A stretch of DNA of 44,255 nucleotides from Ruminiclostridium cellobioparum DSM 1351 = ATCC 15832 (GTDB taxonomy: Bacteria > Bacillota > Clostridia > Acetivibrionales > DSM-1351): positions 1 to 44,255 of the forward strand of contig NZ_JHYD01000049.1 in the NCBI RefSeq assembly GCF_000621505.1, written 5' to 3'. Positions within the stretch are counted from its first letter, which is position 1. Each line of letters starts with the position of its first letter. A program made the position numbers and the translations under genes. The notes beneath the pieces are model-generated. The model searched no databases. It saw only the letters and a program-made list of their open reading frames with translations, and was not told the origin of the DNA. Shown here piece by piece: positions 1 to 8,253 of the stretch.

Positions 1-154
1 ACTGTAGCATAAATCGGGCAACGCTGAGGAGCGACCCAACGCTTGCTGCGGCTTATACGATGAATGGCGAGCCTTGTTGTTCGCCTTTTTTCTTTTCATC
101 GGTAAGTTCTTGCGGATAAACCTTGGGAGTCTGAGGGCAGAGCCCTCAGGGCTT

Positions 155-1423
155 TTATGCAACAAACCTGTCTGCAAAGTATATCATTATCTGGCTATAC
201 GCCATTGCCCAGTCCCTTGAAGGCTGCGTCCACTTCTTCGTAATTTCTTTTGCTGAAAGGAATACCACCTTCCGAATCGAGTCATCGGTGGGGAAAATGG
301 ATTTTGCTTTCGTAAACTTCCGCACCATTCTGTGATATGCTTCCACTGCGTTTGTCGTATAAATCAAATGCCTGATCTGTTCGGGATAGCTGAAAAAAGT
401 GGTAAGTTCTGCCCAATTAGTATCCCAGGACCGCAAGATGGATGGGTACTTCTTATCCCATTTTTCCCTGAATTCCTCTTTTGCATACTCGGCATCGTCA
501 AGATTCACTGCTCCGTAGATTTTCTTCAGATCTGCGCATATCTGCTTCCTGTCCTTGTACTGCACAAACTTGGTTGAATTTCGTATTTGATGAACAATAC
601 ACAATTGCTGCTTAGCCTTTGGAAATACTGCATTTATCGCTTCACCGAGCCCTCTCAAATTATCATGGCAGGCAATGAAGATGTCCTGCACACCGCGCTT
701 TTTCAGGTCAGAACAGATTGACGCGTAAAAGCTTGCACTCTCGTTTTCGCTAATCCAGATGCCCAAAATATCCTTCTGACCGTTCATATCTATACCCAAA
801 ACTGAATAGACACATTTGTTGATGATCTGGTTGTCCTTGCGGCTTTTGAACATTATCCCATCAAAGTATACGATCGGATATAGCAATTCCAACGGCCGGT
901 TCTGCCATTCGTTTACTTCCGGTAGAATTTTATCTGTTATTTTGGAAATCAGCGTCTGCGGTATCTCTGCCCCGTAAATCTCCCTCAAATTGTCCTCGAT
1001 GTCGCGCTGGCTCATCCCTTTGGAATACATCGCCATGATTTTCTGTTCGATTTCATCCGTCCTGGTCTGCCGCTTTTCGAGGACTTTCGGGTCAAACTCG
1101 CCGTTGCGGTCGCGGGGCACGGCAATTTCACTTTCGCCGTAATCGCTGATGATGGTCTTGTGATTGTAGCCGTTACGGCTATTTCCGGAATTGTTTCCTT
1201 CGATACTGTTTTTTTCATAGCCCAGGTGTTCCTCCATCTCAGATTCCAGCATCTGTTCGATTGTACCGGCGAACAACCTTTTAAGTTTTGACTGAATATC
1301 ACCTGTACTTTGGCAGTCCTGCATCAGCAGACTAACCAATTCCATTTCCTTGTCCGTGAGAATGTTCTTTGACTGTCTCATTTTCATAACCTCCGTTTTG
1401 TTTGTTATGGAGATTATTGACAT
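155..1423 (-). CDS. IS256-family (mutator-type) transposase
   Basis: DDE transposase that cuts and pastes its own insertion sequence. The 422-aa product carries the family hallmarks in order: a first Asp in the stretch VYFDGIMFKSR, a second Asp in FIACHDNLRGL, the C/H signature QLCIVHQIRNS just after it, and the Glu in TTNAVEAYHRM near the C-terminus. Length and both ends match a full-length family member, so the gene is probably intact. The second Asp region reads CHDN where most relatives have a D-G-L string. A 5' proximal sequence around 1423-1441 (on the minus strand reading CCGTGTAAATGTCAATAA) resembles IS256-type terminal repeats, but I did not find its inverted partner in 1-154, so the other end is diverged, missing or outside the window. 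It is transcribed away from the injection-system locus. Confidence 0.93.
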   Translation of the reverse strand: MSIISITNKTEVMKMRQSKNILTDKEMELVSLLMQDCQSTGDIQSKLKRLFAGTIEQMLESEMEEHLGYEKNSIEGNNSGNSRNGYNHKTIISDYGESEIAVPRDRNGEFDPKVLEKRQTRTDEIEQKIMAMYSKGMSQRDIEDNLREIYGAEIPQTLISKITDKILPEVNEWQNRPLELLYPIVYFDGIMFKSRKDNQIINKCVYSVLGIDMNGQKDILGIWISENESASFYASICSDLKKRGVQDIFIACHDNLRGLGEAINAVFPKAKQQLCIVHQIRNSTKFVQYKDRKQICADLKKIYGAVNLDDAEYAKEEFREKWDKKYPSILRSWDTNWAELTTFFSYPEQIRHLIYTTNAVEAYHRMVRKFTKAKSIFPTDDSIRKVVFLSAKEITKKWTQPSRDWAMAYSQIMIYFADRFVA

Positions 1424-1445
1424 TTACACGGATTAATATTCAGCC
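155..1445 (-). mobile_element. IS256-like insertion sequence (right end approximate, left end not found)
   Basis: The element is defined by the transposase and an IS256-like terminal sequence at about 1423-1441. The left boundary cannot be placed. Positions 1-154 hold two small hairpins: 66-85 with a following T-run, and CTGAGGGC/GCCCTCAG at about 131-149. There is no recognisable inverted copy of the right end and no gene. Confidence 0.55.
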
Positions 1446-1859
1446 TCGATTAGATAAATTATTATAAAGTAAACTTATTGTGGGCGGTTATCTCAAAAGA
1501 GGTAGCTGCCTTTCTTACGTATCGAGTAGGCATAATATTAATAATTAGAAACCTCCAATATCAACCCCATTGCATAAAATCCGACCACTTATGCCAAATG
1601 CCTTTCAGCCCGCATTGTGGGCTGATGTAATCCGAGGGGAGGTCGCTTGCGACCATCCCTCTTTAACCTGCTATAATTTTCGACCCCATGGTCCACACTA
1701 AAATCGGTAGCATAACTCCAGTGGTTCACGAAATGGTGGAATAAGAAACGGAATCGAAGAATACTCTTATCAAAGATAAGTCTCATTCTGAAGAATGTTA
1801 ATAGCAAAAGGGCTTAAAAGACTTTCTTTTCAGCGTAAGCATGCGAATAAAGGTTGTCG
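1446..1859. other. Non-coding structured stretch, possible intron body remnant
   Basis: No convincing gene. It contains two adjacent hairpins: TCAGCCC/GGGCTGA (1605-1611 with 1619-1625), and a longer stem of GAGGG plus GGTCG against CGACC plus CCCTC (1634-1661). Because it lies directly upstream of a domain V/VI-like group II intron end, it may be a degenerate intron body without its reverse-transcriptase ORF. This is an inference from position and structure. Confidence 0.3.
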
Positions 1860-1935
1860 GAAAGCCGTGTGCGGGAAATCCACACGCCTAGTTCTGTGGG
1901 GTCTGGGCTGCGAATTGCGCAGCCCTTCTACCCGG
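1860..1935 (+). mobile_element. Group II intron 3'-end remnant (domain V/VI-like)
   Basis: The string AAAGCCGTGTGCGGGAAATC, followed by CACACGCCTAGTTCTGTGGG, closely follows the shape of bacterial group II intron domain V: an AGCCGTRTGCGG arm, a GAAA tetraloop and a returning arm ending in GTTCTGTG. It is followed by a domain VI-like stem GGCTGCG/CGCAGCC (1906-1912 with 1918-1924) and a CTTCTACCC tail like an intron 3' boundary. The lower part of the domain V return arm (CCTAG in place of TACGG) is not complementary, so this copy is probably inactive. No intron-encoded protein is present. Confidence 0.5.
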
Positions 1936-2257
1936 AGCGGGTGAGAAATATCACCCGTCTACTCTATCAGCACCAGAATCAATATGGGAATTCAGCACAA
2001 TTTGTTCGGAAAAGTATCGAAACAAACAGTCGCCAAATTGCCCTCAAATTCCTTCTCAATCTGTGCATGGGTATTTACCCTACGCTGCTTGAAAATGGAA
2101 AGCAGAGGTAACACGTCGCTGACAGGGGTAAGGATTTTCAACCAAAGAACTGATGTAAAAATCAGCTCAATCAGCAGAGAACAGAGCTGGGGCTAACGGC
2201 GTACATAACAATCCATAATACTTTGGGCTGAGAAACTGAAAAAGCATGGAATAATCA
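1936..2257. other. Unassigned intergenic stretch
   Basis: Two short plus-strand open frames here (ending at 2111 and 2196) have no ribosome site, no family resemblance and overlap each other. I regard the stretch as non-coding debris between the mobile elements and the injection-system locus. Confidence 0.4.
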
Positions 2258-2298
2258 AGGTTCTAACAGATAAAAAACATCTGTTAAGACCTTTTTTT
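2258..2298 (+). terminator. Rho-independent terminator
   Basis: An imperfect 14-bp stem (AGGTTCTAACAGAT at 2258-2271 against ATCTGTTAAGACCT at 2279-2292) is followed by a seven-T run. It would stop transcription arriving from the mobile-element side and so insulates the downstream locus. Confidence 0.8.
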
Positions 2299-2392
2299 AT
2301 TTTCGGTTGTTAAATCCCATTTATAATTTCCATATTATGTGAGGAAGCACAAAAAGCCTCAACAAAATAAAGAGTAAAAAAGGAGAGCCCGT

Positions 2393-2602
2393 ATGGAACA
2401 GCTTAGAAGCGTTATCGAAATGCTGAAAAAAATCAATTCCAAAAACAGTTCAGTCCTGGACTCATGTAAGGAAGAAAAATTGCAGAAGGATATCGAATAT
2501 GAGAATCTTTTTCAGTCTTACTGGTCGTCCAATCTCAGAGTCAGCAATGTTGTAGTGCTGTTGGAAGCCATTGAAAAAGAACTGTCGGCCATAAAATTGT
2601 AA
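2393..2602 (+). CDS. Small hypothetical protein, helical
   Basis: A 69-aa product, charged and heptad-like (MEQLRSVIEMLKKIN at the N-terminus, VVVLLEAIEKELSAIKL at the C-terminus), predicted by eye to be mostly alpha-helical. A good AAAGGAGAG ribosome site sits 8-10 bases before the ATG. It lies between a terminator and the ATPase gene, with a 173-base AT-rich spacer after it that carries two palindromes. I do not recognise the family. It is shaped like the two small coiled-coil proteins between the fibre genes but shares no clear sequence with them. It could be a locus accessory protein or regulator. Confidence 0.6.
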   Translation: MEQLRSVIEMLKKINSKNSSVLDSCKEEKLQKDIEYENLFQSYWSSNLRVSNVVVLLEAIEKELSAIKL

Positions 2603-2683
2603 AAAAAATTAAAAAATTTTTAAAATCAGTTGTAAAGTGCTTTTTATTTTTACCATATATAGTGTAAGAGAAAAAACCACAAT

Positions 2684-2715
2684 ATATTGATCAATATTTA
2701 TATATTAATCAATAT
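2684..2715. promoter_or_regulatory. Paired palindromes upstream of the ATPase gene (candidate operator)
   Basis: ATATTGATCAATAT (2684-2697) is a perfect 14-base palindrome. ATATTAATCAATAT (2702-2715) repeats it with one change, with centres 18 bases apart. They lie 61-92 bases before the ATPase start in the only long spacer ahead of the injection-system genes. Spacing of nearly two helical turns suits a dimeric regulator binding side by side. Which regulator is unknown. Confidence 0.45.
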
Positions 2716-2775
2716 GTATTGTATTCCCTGAAAATCACACAGGTATGGCTAAAAAAATTAAAAGGGTAGGATCAA

Positions 2776-5013
2776 ATGAATATTACAGAATACGACTTGA
2801 GCAAGACAACCAGGGAAGCTGTCATACCGTTTTATTCAAGCCTGGAGTATATAGAAGAAGAACTGAAGCGGCTGGACCTGAAACTTATATTATATATCCA
2901 GAGCTGCCTGGATGCCGGTACTATAAACTCCGATATGCCGGAACTCACATCCGAAGATGAAATATTTACTTTACTGAAGGGTTTCAGCACCTATGGCAGT
3001 GATAAGGAACAAATTGAAAACCAAATCAGTCAGCTGGACATACTGATTGCCGAAAGGTTGGAAGCCGGAAGGGAGCAGGGCAGACACATCTCTCTTCAAT
3101 ACCTTTCATGGATATACGGACTTGGAGAATTTGAGCAATTTTGCATAATTGCCTGCCTGGCGCCTGAAGTCGATCAAAAATACCAAAAGGTATACGGTTT
3201 CCTGCAAAATGATATGACAGAAAAAAAGCCCACCATTGATATGCTGGTCCAAATATTCCAGCTTGAGGAACAGGAAAGAAATCTTATCCGGAGTGTATTT
3301 GATATTCAGGCGCCGCTTGCCGGATATCTTATGGAACTGCACAATGAGCTGTCGGACAGTTGGATACCCTTGATCACCAGGCATTTGAAACTGGATGACT
3401 GGGTTGTAAACTATCTGCTTGATATTAACATACCGGATGCCCAGCTTGTACAAGTGGCGGAATTTATTATGCCGGCCGGCAAATGTAAGTATGGCACATC
3501 TCCTGCAGTAGAAAACAGTTTTTCGTCCGAACTGGGAGATAGAATAATCAGGTTTGTTGACTATTACCGGGATACGGGCAGAGAAGGACTTAATAAGGTT
3601 TTTTATTTCTATGGCCCCCAGGGGGTAGGGAAAACAGAACAGGTTATTGCTATCTGCGACCGCCTGGGACTGCCGCTGATTATGGTGGATGTGGAGAGAA
3701 TGCTGCTGGCAGATGGCTTTGAGGAATTATTCAGGCGGCTGGAGCGTCAGGCAAGGGTGAGCAATGCAGCCATATGTCTGAAGAATGCCGATCTCCTGCT
3801 GAAAGAGGCAAATCATCAGAGCAAACAGAACAGACTCCTTCAAAGGCTTCAAAGTCTTATACCTTTGACCTTCATTCTGGGACATGCTCCATGGAATCCG
3901 ACAGATACAAGCAATACCGCTGCCTTTGCAGGAATCGAGTTTCCGTATCCCAACGGGACAGAAAGAAGGAACTGCTGGGAACAGCAGAGCCGGGAATATA
4001 ATTTGGATGATGATGTCGATCTGGATAAATTTTCGGAAAATTTCAGGTTCACCCAGGGTCAGATCAAAACGGCGCTCAGGCTTGGCGAAAGCAGCTCGGT
4101 ATGGAACCTGGCCGAAAATGGAAGGATTGGGAGAGAAGAACTGTACAATTCCTGTTATGCCCAATCCAATAAGAAACTTGGCACCCTGGCCACTAAAATA
4201 AAAGCGCTTTACACCATGGAAATGCTGGTACTGCCCGAGGAACAAATGGAACAGATGCAGGAGATATGCAACCAGGTGAAATACCGTTCACTGGTATATG
4301 AAAAATGGGGGTTTGAGAAAAGGTTATCTCTTGGAAAAGGTTTGAATATTATGTTTTCCGGGCCTCCGGGCAGCGGCAAAACAATGGCGGCAGAAGTAAT
4401 AGCAAATGAAATCAGGCTTGAAATTTACAAAATCGATGTATCACAGGTAGTCAGCAAATACATAGGTGAAACCGAAAAAAATCTTGAAGAGATATTTAAA
4501 GAAGCTGAAACTTCAAATGCCATACTGTTTTTTGATGAAGCCGACGCACTTTTTGGAAAACGTTCGGAGGTAAAGGATGCCCACGACAGATATGCAAATG
4601 TGGAGATCGGTTATCTGCTGCAAAGGATGGAAGAGTATGACGGAATTGTAATTCTGGCCACTAATTTGAATCAAAATATTGATGAAGCATTCCTGCGGAG
4701 ACTGCATTTCAATGTGAACTTTCCCTTCCCTGACAGGGAACAGAGGAAACTTATCTGGCAGGGTATATTTCCTGCAGCGGCTCCGGTAGACAGGGATCTG
4801 GACTATGACTTCCTGGCAGAAAAATTTGTACTGGCAGGGGGGAATATAAAAAATATTGCATTGAACGCTGCTTTTTATGCAGCCCATGCATCGGGCAGCA
4901 TAGGCATAAAGGATATAATGCTGGCTGCCAAACGGGAATACAAAAAGCTGGGCAAGACATTTTTAATGTCGGATTACGCCCCATATTATCAACTGATTGA
5001 GGTGAAGAAATAA
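2776..5013 (+). CDS. eCIS AAA+ ATPase (Afp15/Pvc15-like), two AAA domains
   Basis: ATPase of the kind found in every extracellular contractile injection system, thought to act in particle assembly. Residues 1-260 are a helical N-terminal region. The first AAA domain has a Walker A at 280-287 (GPQGVGKT), but its Walker B position reads ICLKNADLL without the Asp-Glu pair, so it probably binds but does not hydrolyse ATP. The second domain is complete: Walker A 529-536 (GPPGSGKT), Walker B 583-590 (ILFFDEAD), sensor Asn at 630 and an arginine-finger-like RR at 641-642. It is the first large gene of the cluster, whereas in Afp and PVC the ATPase gene lies near the end. Its stop overlaps the next start by one base (TAATG), indicating translational coupling. 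The 2776 ATG follows a weak GGGTAGG site. Confidence 0.93.
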   Translation: MNITEYDLSKTTREAVIPFYSSLEYIEEELKRLDLKLILYIQSCLDAGTINSDMPELTSEDEIFTLLKGFSTYGSDKEQIENQISQLDILIAERLEAGREQGRHISLQYLSWIYGLGEFEQFCIIACLAPEVDQKYQKVYGFLQNDMTEKKPTIDMLVQIFQLEEQERNLIRSVFDIQAPLAGYLMELHNELSDSWIPLITRHLKLDDWVVNYLLDINIPDAQLVQVAEFIMPAGKCKYGTSPAVENSFSSELGDRIIRFVDYYRDTGREGLNKVFYFYGPQGVGKTEQVIAICDRLGLPLIMVDVERMLLADGFEELFRRLERQARVSNAAICLKNADLLLKEANHQSKQNRLLQRLQSLIPLTFILGHAPWNPTDTSNTAAFAGIEFPYPNGTERRNCWEQQSREYNLDDDVDLDKFSENFRFTQGQIKTALRLGESSSVWNLAENGRIGREELYNSCYAQSNKKLGTLATKIKALYTMEMLVLPEEQMEQMQEICNQVKYRSLVYEKWGFEKRLSLGKGLNIMFSGPPGSGKTMAAEVIANEIRLEIYKIDVSQVVSKYIGETEKNLEEIFKEAETSNAILFFDEADALFGKRSEVKDAHDRYANVEIGYLLQRMEEYDGIVILATNLNQNIDEAFLRRLHFNVNFPFPDREQRKLIWQGIFPAAAPVDRDLDYDFLAEKFVLAGGNIKNIALNAAFYAAHASGSIGIKDIMLAAKREYKKLGKTFLMSDYAPYYQLIEVKK

Positions 5014-5585
5014 TGCCTGTGGAATCGCGCACAGTAATAAGAGATGTCAGTGCAAGCTTAAAAGCTTTGATCAAGGCAAATGTACCCGAACTGAATGATG
5101 ACAGCTATATCAGTTTTGGTTCGCCAAGTGACATAGATTCATCAAATATCTGCCTCTCGATGTGTTTATATTATCTTACCGAAAGCCCAAGTATGAGAAA
5201 CAGTGAAAAAGAATCTCTGGCAGACACAATTTTGTTTTATAATCCACCCGCGTATCTGGACCTTTTTTACTTAATGACACCTTATGCAAAAGACAGGGAT
5301 ACCGAACTTCTCATACTTGGAAAACTGTTTCAATTGTTTCACGAACATGCAGTACTAAGCGGAGACGACTTAAAAGGAAATCTGGCGGCTTGCGGAAACG
5401 AGAAAATAAGAATTTCCTACAATAATCTGTCATTACAGGATATTAAGCAGCTATGGGAGGTTTTTCCCGGAAAACCTGCAAAGCTCAGTTTGTCCTATTT
5501 GATTTCTCCGGTCAAACTGCCGTCCGAAAAGATAATTACAATACCAAGAGTTCTTGAAAAAGATCTCAATGTTCACAAAATTTAA
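5013..5585 (+). CDS. DUF4255 family tube-terminator/cap protein (Afp16/Pvc16-like)
   Basis: A 190-aa protein of the DUF4255 (Pvc16 N-terminal) family, which caps or terminates the inner tube and sheath at the end distal to the baseplate. The N-terminal helix VIRDVSASLKALIKANVP, the central LCLYYLTE-like strand and the PAYLDLFYLMTPYA segment followed by LGKLFQLFHEHAVL are typical of the family. The start overlaps the ATPase stop, so the two are translated together. After it, a 60-base spacer leads to the sheath gene. Together with the ATPase, this protein is one of the best markers separating eCIS from ordinary phage tails. Confidence 0.9.
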   Translation: MPVESRTVIRDVSASLKALIKANVPELNDDSYISFGSPSDIDSSNICLSMCLYYLTESPSMRNSEKESLADTILFYNPPAYLDLFYLMTPYAKDRDTELLILGKLFQLFHEHAVLSGDDLKGNLAACGNEKIRISYNNLSLQDIKQLWEVFPGKPAKLSLSYLISPVKLPSEKIITIPRVLEKDLNVHKI

Positions 5586-5645
5586 GTTTTATAGGCCTTA
5601 ATAAAAACGGGCCATAAAAATCAGTTATAACAAGGAGGACTTGAA

Positions 5646-7187
5646 ATGCCAAATTATTTATCACCAGGGGTTTATGTAGAGGAAGTTTCCAGCGGAGTAA
5701 AACCGATAGCCGGTGTTGGAACAGCGGTAGGTGCTTTTATTGGACTTGCCGAGAGAGGCGTAATCGGCAAAGCAATACTTGTAACCAACTGGAGCCAGTA
5801 TGTAAGTGAGTTTGGAGGCTTCATACCAAATGCTTACCTGGCATATGCAGTTTACAATTTCTTTGCTGAGGGAGGCACATCCTGCTACGTTGTAAGAGCA
5901 GCTTCATCCGATGTCAAAAATGCGGTTAAAGTGGTAACGGATACCGAAGGTGACAATCTTCTGGAAATAAGTGCACGTTCCGAAGGAGACTGGGGCAACA
6001 GACTTTCCTTCACCATCGAAGAACCGTCAAATGGACAGCCGGCAGGTTTCAAACTGACCATCAAGTATACCGAGCTCAGTTCATTTAACGATGAATATGT
6101 TGGTGAGGAGGTAGAGGGAGAGATAGTCGAGATCTTTGACAATCTGCTGATATTCAACTGCGAGGATAAGATCAATGATGTTTCATCTTTTATAAAAATA
6201 CGCCCGCTGGTTGACCTTACAATTCTGGAAAACCGTGATAAGAAACCGCAACTTACAACTGAGTTCGTGGATCTGGAAGAAGGAAAGAACGGAATATCCT
6301 CAGTTGAATACCTTGACCCAATAAATCAAAAAATTGGAATCCATGCTTTTGATATTATTGATGAAATCAATATTTTAGCTGCTCCTGATGTGGCAGATCT
6401 GGCCGGTAGCCGCAATATTATTCTGGAGATGCTGAACTATTGCAGATTGAGAAAGGATTGCTTCTTTGTTGCAGATGCTCCTCACGGGCTGACACCGCAA
6501 GAAGTCAAGAACTTCAAGGAAGGTGTGTCGGAAAGATTTGCCGGTAATGCCTTTAACAGCTCTTATGGCGCTTTGTATTATCCCTGGGTCTATATCAATG
6601 ATCCGCTCACAGGGAAGAAAAAGCTTATTCCCCCATCGGGATCAATAGTGGGAACCTATGCATACGTTGACTCTTCAAGAGGCGTTCATAAGGCTCCGGC
6701 AGGAACAACCGACGGTTATCTTGACACTGTTGTAGGGGTGGAAAAAATTATAACAAAGGGAGAGCAGGAACTTCTGAATCCTATAGGAATAAATGTTATC
6801 CGCTCCCTGCCGGAAGGTATCTGCATCTGGGGTGCAAGAACACTTTCTTCCGACTCGGAATGGAGATACATAAATATCAGACGTCTGATGATGTACATTG
6901 AGGAATCGGTAGACAAGGGAAGCCAGTGGGTAGTTTTCGAACCAAATGAACCATCTCTGTGGGGAAAAGTAAAGAGAAATCTTTCAGCCTTCCTGACCAG
7001 GGTATGGAGAGACGGCGCATTATATGGATCAACACCTGAAGAGGCATTCTTTGTGAAGGTAGACGAGGAAAACAACCCTCCTGCCGTAAGAGATGCAGGC
7101 CAGCTGGTAATTGAAGTGGGTGTGGCTCCTGTTAAACCGGCAGAATTCGTAATAATCAAAGTCAGCCAAAAGACGCTGGCCAAATAA
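5646..7187 (+). CDS. Contractile sheath protein (Afp2-4/Pvc2-4-like)
   Basis: A 513-aa tail sheath protein whose contraction drives the inner tube into the target. It opens with the classical MPNYLSPGVYVEEVSSGVKP and ends with the conserved C-terminal domain, including the string WVVFEPNEPSLWGKVKRNLS and the final strand GQLVIEVGVAPVKPAEFVII used for subunit interlocking. A strong AAGGAGGA ribosome site precedes the ATG. Only one sheath gene is present, whereas Afp and PVC carry three paralogues, so the fibre sheath here should be homopolymeric. A variable domain lies at about residues 90-215. Confidence 0.96.
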   Translation: MPNYLSPGVYVEEVSSGVKPIAGVGTAVGAFIGLAERGVIGKAILVTNWSQYVSEFGGFIPNAYLAYAVYNFFAEGGTSCYVVRAASSDVKNAVKVVTDTEGDNLLEISARSEGDWGNRLSFTIEEPSNGQPAGFKLTIKYTELSSFNDEYVGEEVEGEIVEIFDNLLIFNCEDKINDVSSFIKIRPLVDLTILENRDKKPQLTTEFVDLEEGKNGISSVEYLDPINQKIGIHAFDIIDEINILAAPDVADLAGSRNIILEMLNYCRLRKDCFFVADAPHGLTPQEVKNFKEGVSERFAGNAFNSSYGALYYPWVYINDPLTGKKKLIPPSGSIVGTYAYVDSSRGVHKAPAGTTDGYLDTVVGVEKIITKGEQELLNPIGINVIRSLPEGICIWGARTLSSDSEWRYINIRRLMMYIEESVDKGSQWVVFEPNEPSLWGKVKRNLSAFLTRVWRDGALYGSTPEEAFFVKVDEENNPPAVRDAGQLVIEVGVAPVKPAEFVIIKVSQKTLAK

Positions 7188-7209
7188 CAACCAGAGAGGA
7201 GATTAAACC

Positions 7210-7653
7210 ATGGCTACAGGCAAGAGAATAGATCCATACAGGAATTTTAGATTCAGAGTCGTTATAGACGGTATTCAGGTAGCTGCATTTTCAGATGCCA
7301 CAATACCGGACACATCGACAGAAGCTGTTGAATACAGGGAGGGGACAGATGCACCTCACTCCAGAAAACTGTCCGGTCTCGCCAAATTCGGAAATGTAAC
7401 TCTTAAAAGAGGACTTACAGATTCAATGGAGTTGTACAACTGGCGTAAAGCGGTTGTTCAAAAAGGTGCTCTCAACAACAGAAAGAGCCTATCCGTCATA
7501 CTTGTGGATGAAGAAGGCAATGAAAAGGCACAGTGGGACGTCGTCGAGGCATGGCCTATCAAATATGATGTCAGTGCATTCAGCGCAAAGGGCAACGAAG
7601 TCAGTGTCGAATCAATTGAATTGGCTCATGAAGGAATTACCAGAGTCAAATAA
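7210..7653 (+). CDS. Inner tube protein 1 (gp19-like; Afp1/Afp5 family)
   Basis: A 147-aa T4 gp19-type tube protein, expected to form stacked hexamer rings inside the sheath. The N-terminus RNFRFRVVIDGIQVAAFSDA and the C-terminus ESIELAHEGITRVK are the family's interlocking beta-strands. It follows the sheath gene by 22 bases with a GAGAGGAG ribosome site. It is shorter than the second tube protein at 8471 and lacks that copy's WVPGSRKDPY lead-in, so it probably makes the bulk of the tube while the second copy starts it at the baseplate. That division of labour is inferred from Afp/PVC. Confidence 0.93.
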   Translation: MATGKRIDPYRNFRFRVVIDGIQVAAFSDATIPDTSTEAVEYREGTDAPHSRKLSGLAKFGNVTLKRGLTDSMELYNWRKAVVQKGALNNRKSLSVILVDEEGNEKAQWDVVEAWPIKYDVSAFSAKGNEVSVESIELAHEGITRVK

Positions 7654-7884
7654 AAGGAATTATTTCTAAGAAGCTATATGCAGTTTTGTGTTTATTGAAA
7701 TGATAACATACTCGCAAAAGTTTATACAATGAGGTAGCAGGTCATATTCAATAACTATTTTATCAAGCTTCTTTTGCCCCTAAAATTGAAAGGCTTGGTT
7801 CAAATGTTTTGCAAGCCCTCCACATCAACCCTGGAGGGCAGGCAAAATACCTATAATTCTTATTAATAAAGTGAGGTTGCTCAA
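7654..7884 (+). other. Spacer after tube 1 with a perfect 8-bp hairpin
   Basis: A 231-base non-coding spacer, unusually long within this compact locus. It contains GCCCTCCA (7815-7822) and TGGAGGGC (7832-7839), a perfect GC-rich stem with a nine-base loop and no following T-run. It may be a transcript-processing or attenuation hairpin that lets sheath and tube 1 be made in excess over baseplate parts. Confidence 0.5.
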
Positions 7885-8253
7885 ATGGATTTTTTACAGA
7901 CCGAATTTAATTTTACCCTGCCCAAAGGATATGTGGATGAGACAGGTACGGTACATAAACAGGGAATTATGAGGCTTGCGACAGCAGCTGATGAGATCAT
8001 GCCGCTGCGGGATGCCAGAGTGCAGCAAAATCCGGCATACTTGTCCATAATACTGCTCTCCAGAGTTGTGACAAGCCTGGGTTCGCTTAAGATGATAACA
8101 CCAAGAGTGATTGAGGAATTATATACGTCGGATTTCTCCTATTTACAGGAGTTGTATAACAGAATCAACCAGAACGGTGCAAATGTTATCAAAACCCAAT
8201 GTCCCAAATGCGATCACAGTTTTGAGATAGAGGCTGAGACGCTGGGGGAATAA
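7885..8253 (+). CDS. Small eCIS assembly protein with orphan CxxC tail
   Basis: A 122-aa protein starting MDFLQTEFNFTLPKGYVD, with a central helical segment and a C-terminal CPKCDHSFEIE that looks like half of a zinc ribbon. Proteins of this shape sit between the two tube genes in Gram-positive eCIS loci and resemble phage tail-assembly proteins; I cannot name the exact family. The final codons read CTG GGG GAA TAA, and the next ORF runs through this point in the -1 frame, an arrangement reminiscent of phage tail-assembly chaperone pairs. The role is likely in assembly rather than structure, by position only. Confidence 0.8.
   Translation: MDFLQTEFNFTLPKGYVDETGTVHKQGIMRLATAADEIMPLRDARVQQNPAYLSIILLSRVVTSLGSLKMITPRVIEELYTSDFSYLQELYNRINQNGANVIKTQCPKCDHSFEIEAETLGE

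Noticed and set aside
61-150. Hairpins with T-runs near the window start as terminators of an upstream gene
   Set aside because: Stem 66-70/81-85 is only 5 bp and the gene it would serve is outside the window; the 131-149 stem lacks a T-run in the transposase direction.
1854-2196. Two overlapping plus-strand frames of 70-85 aa after the intron-like end
   Set aside because: No ribosome site and no recognisable sequence; one of them runs through the intron domain VI-like stem.
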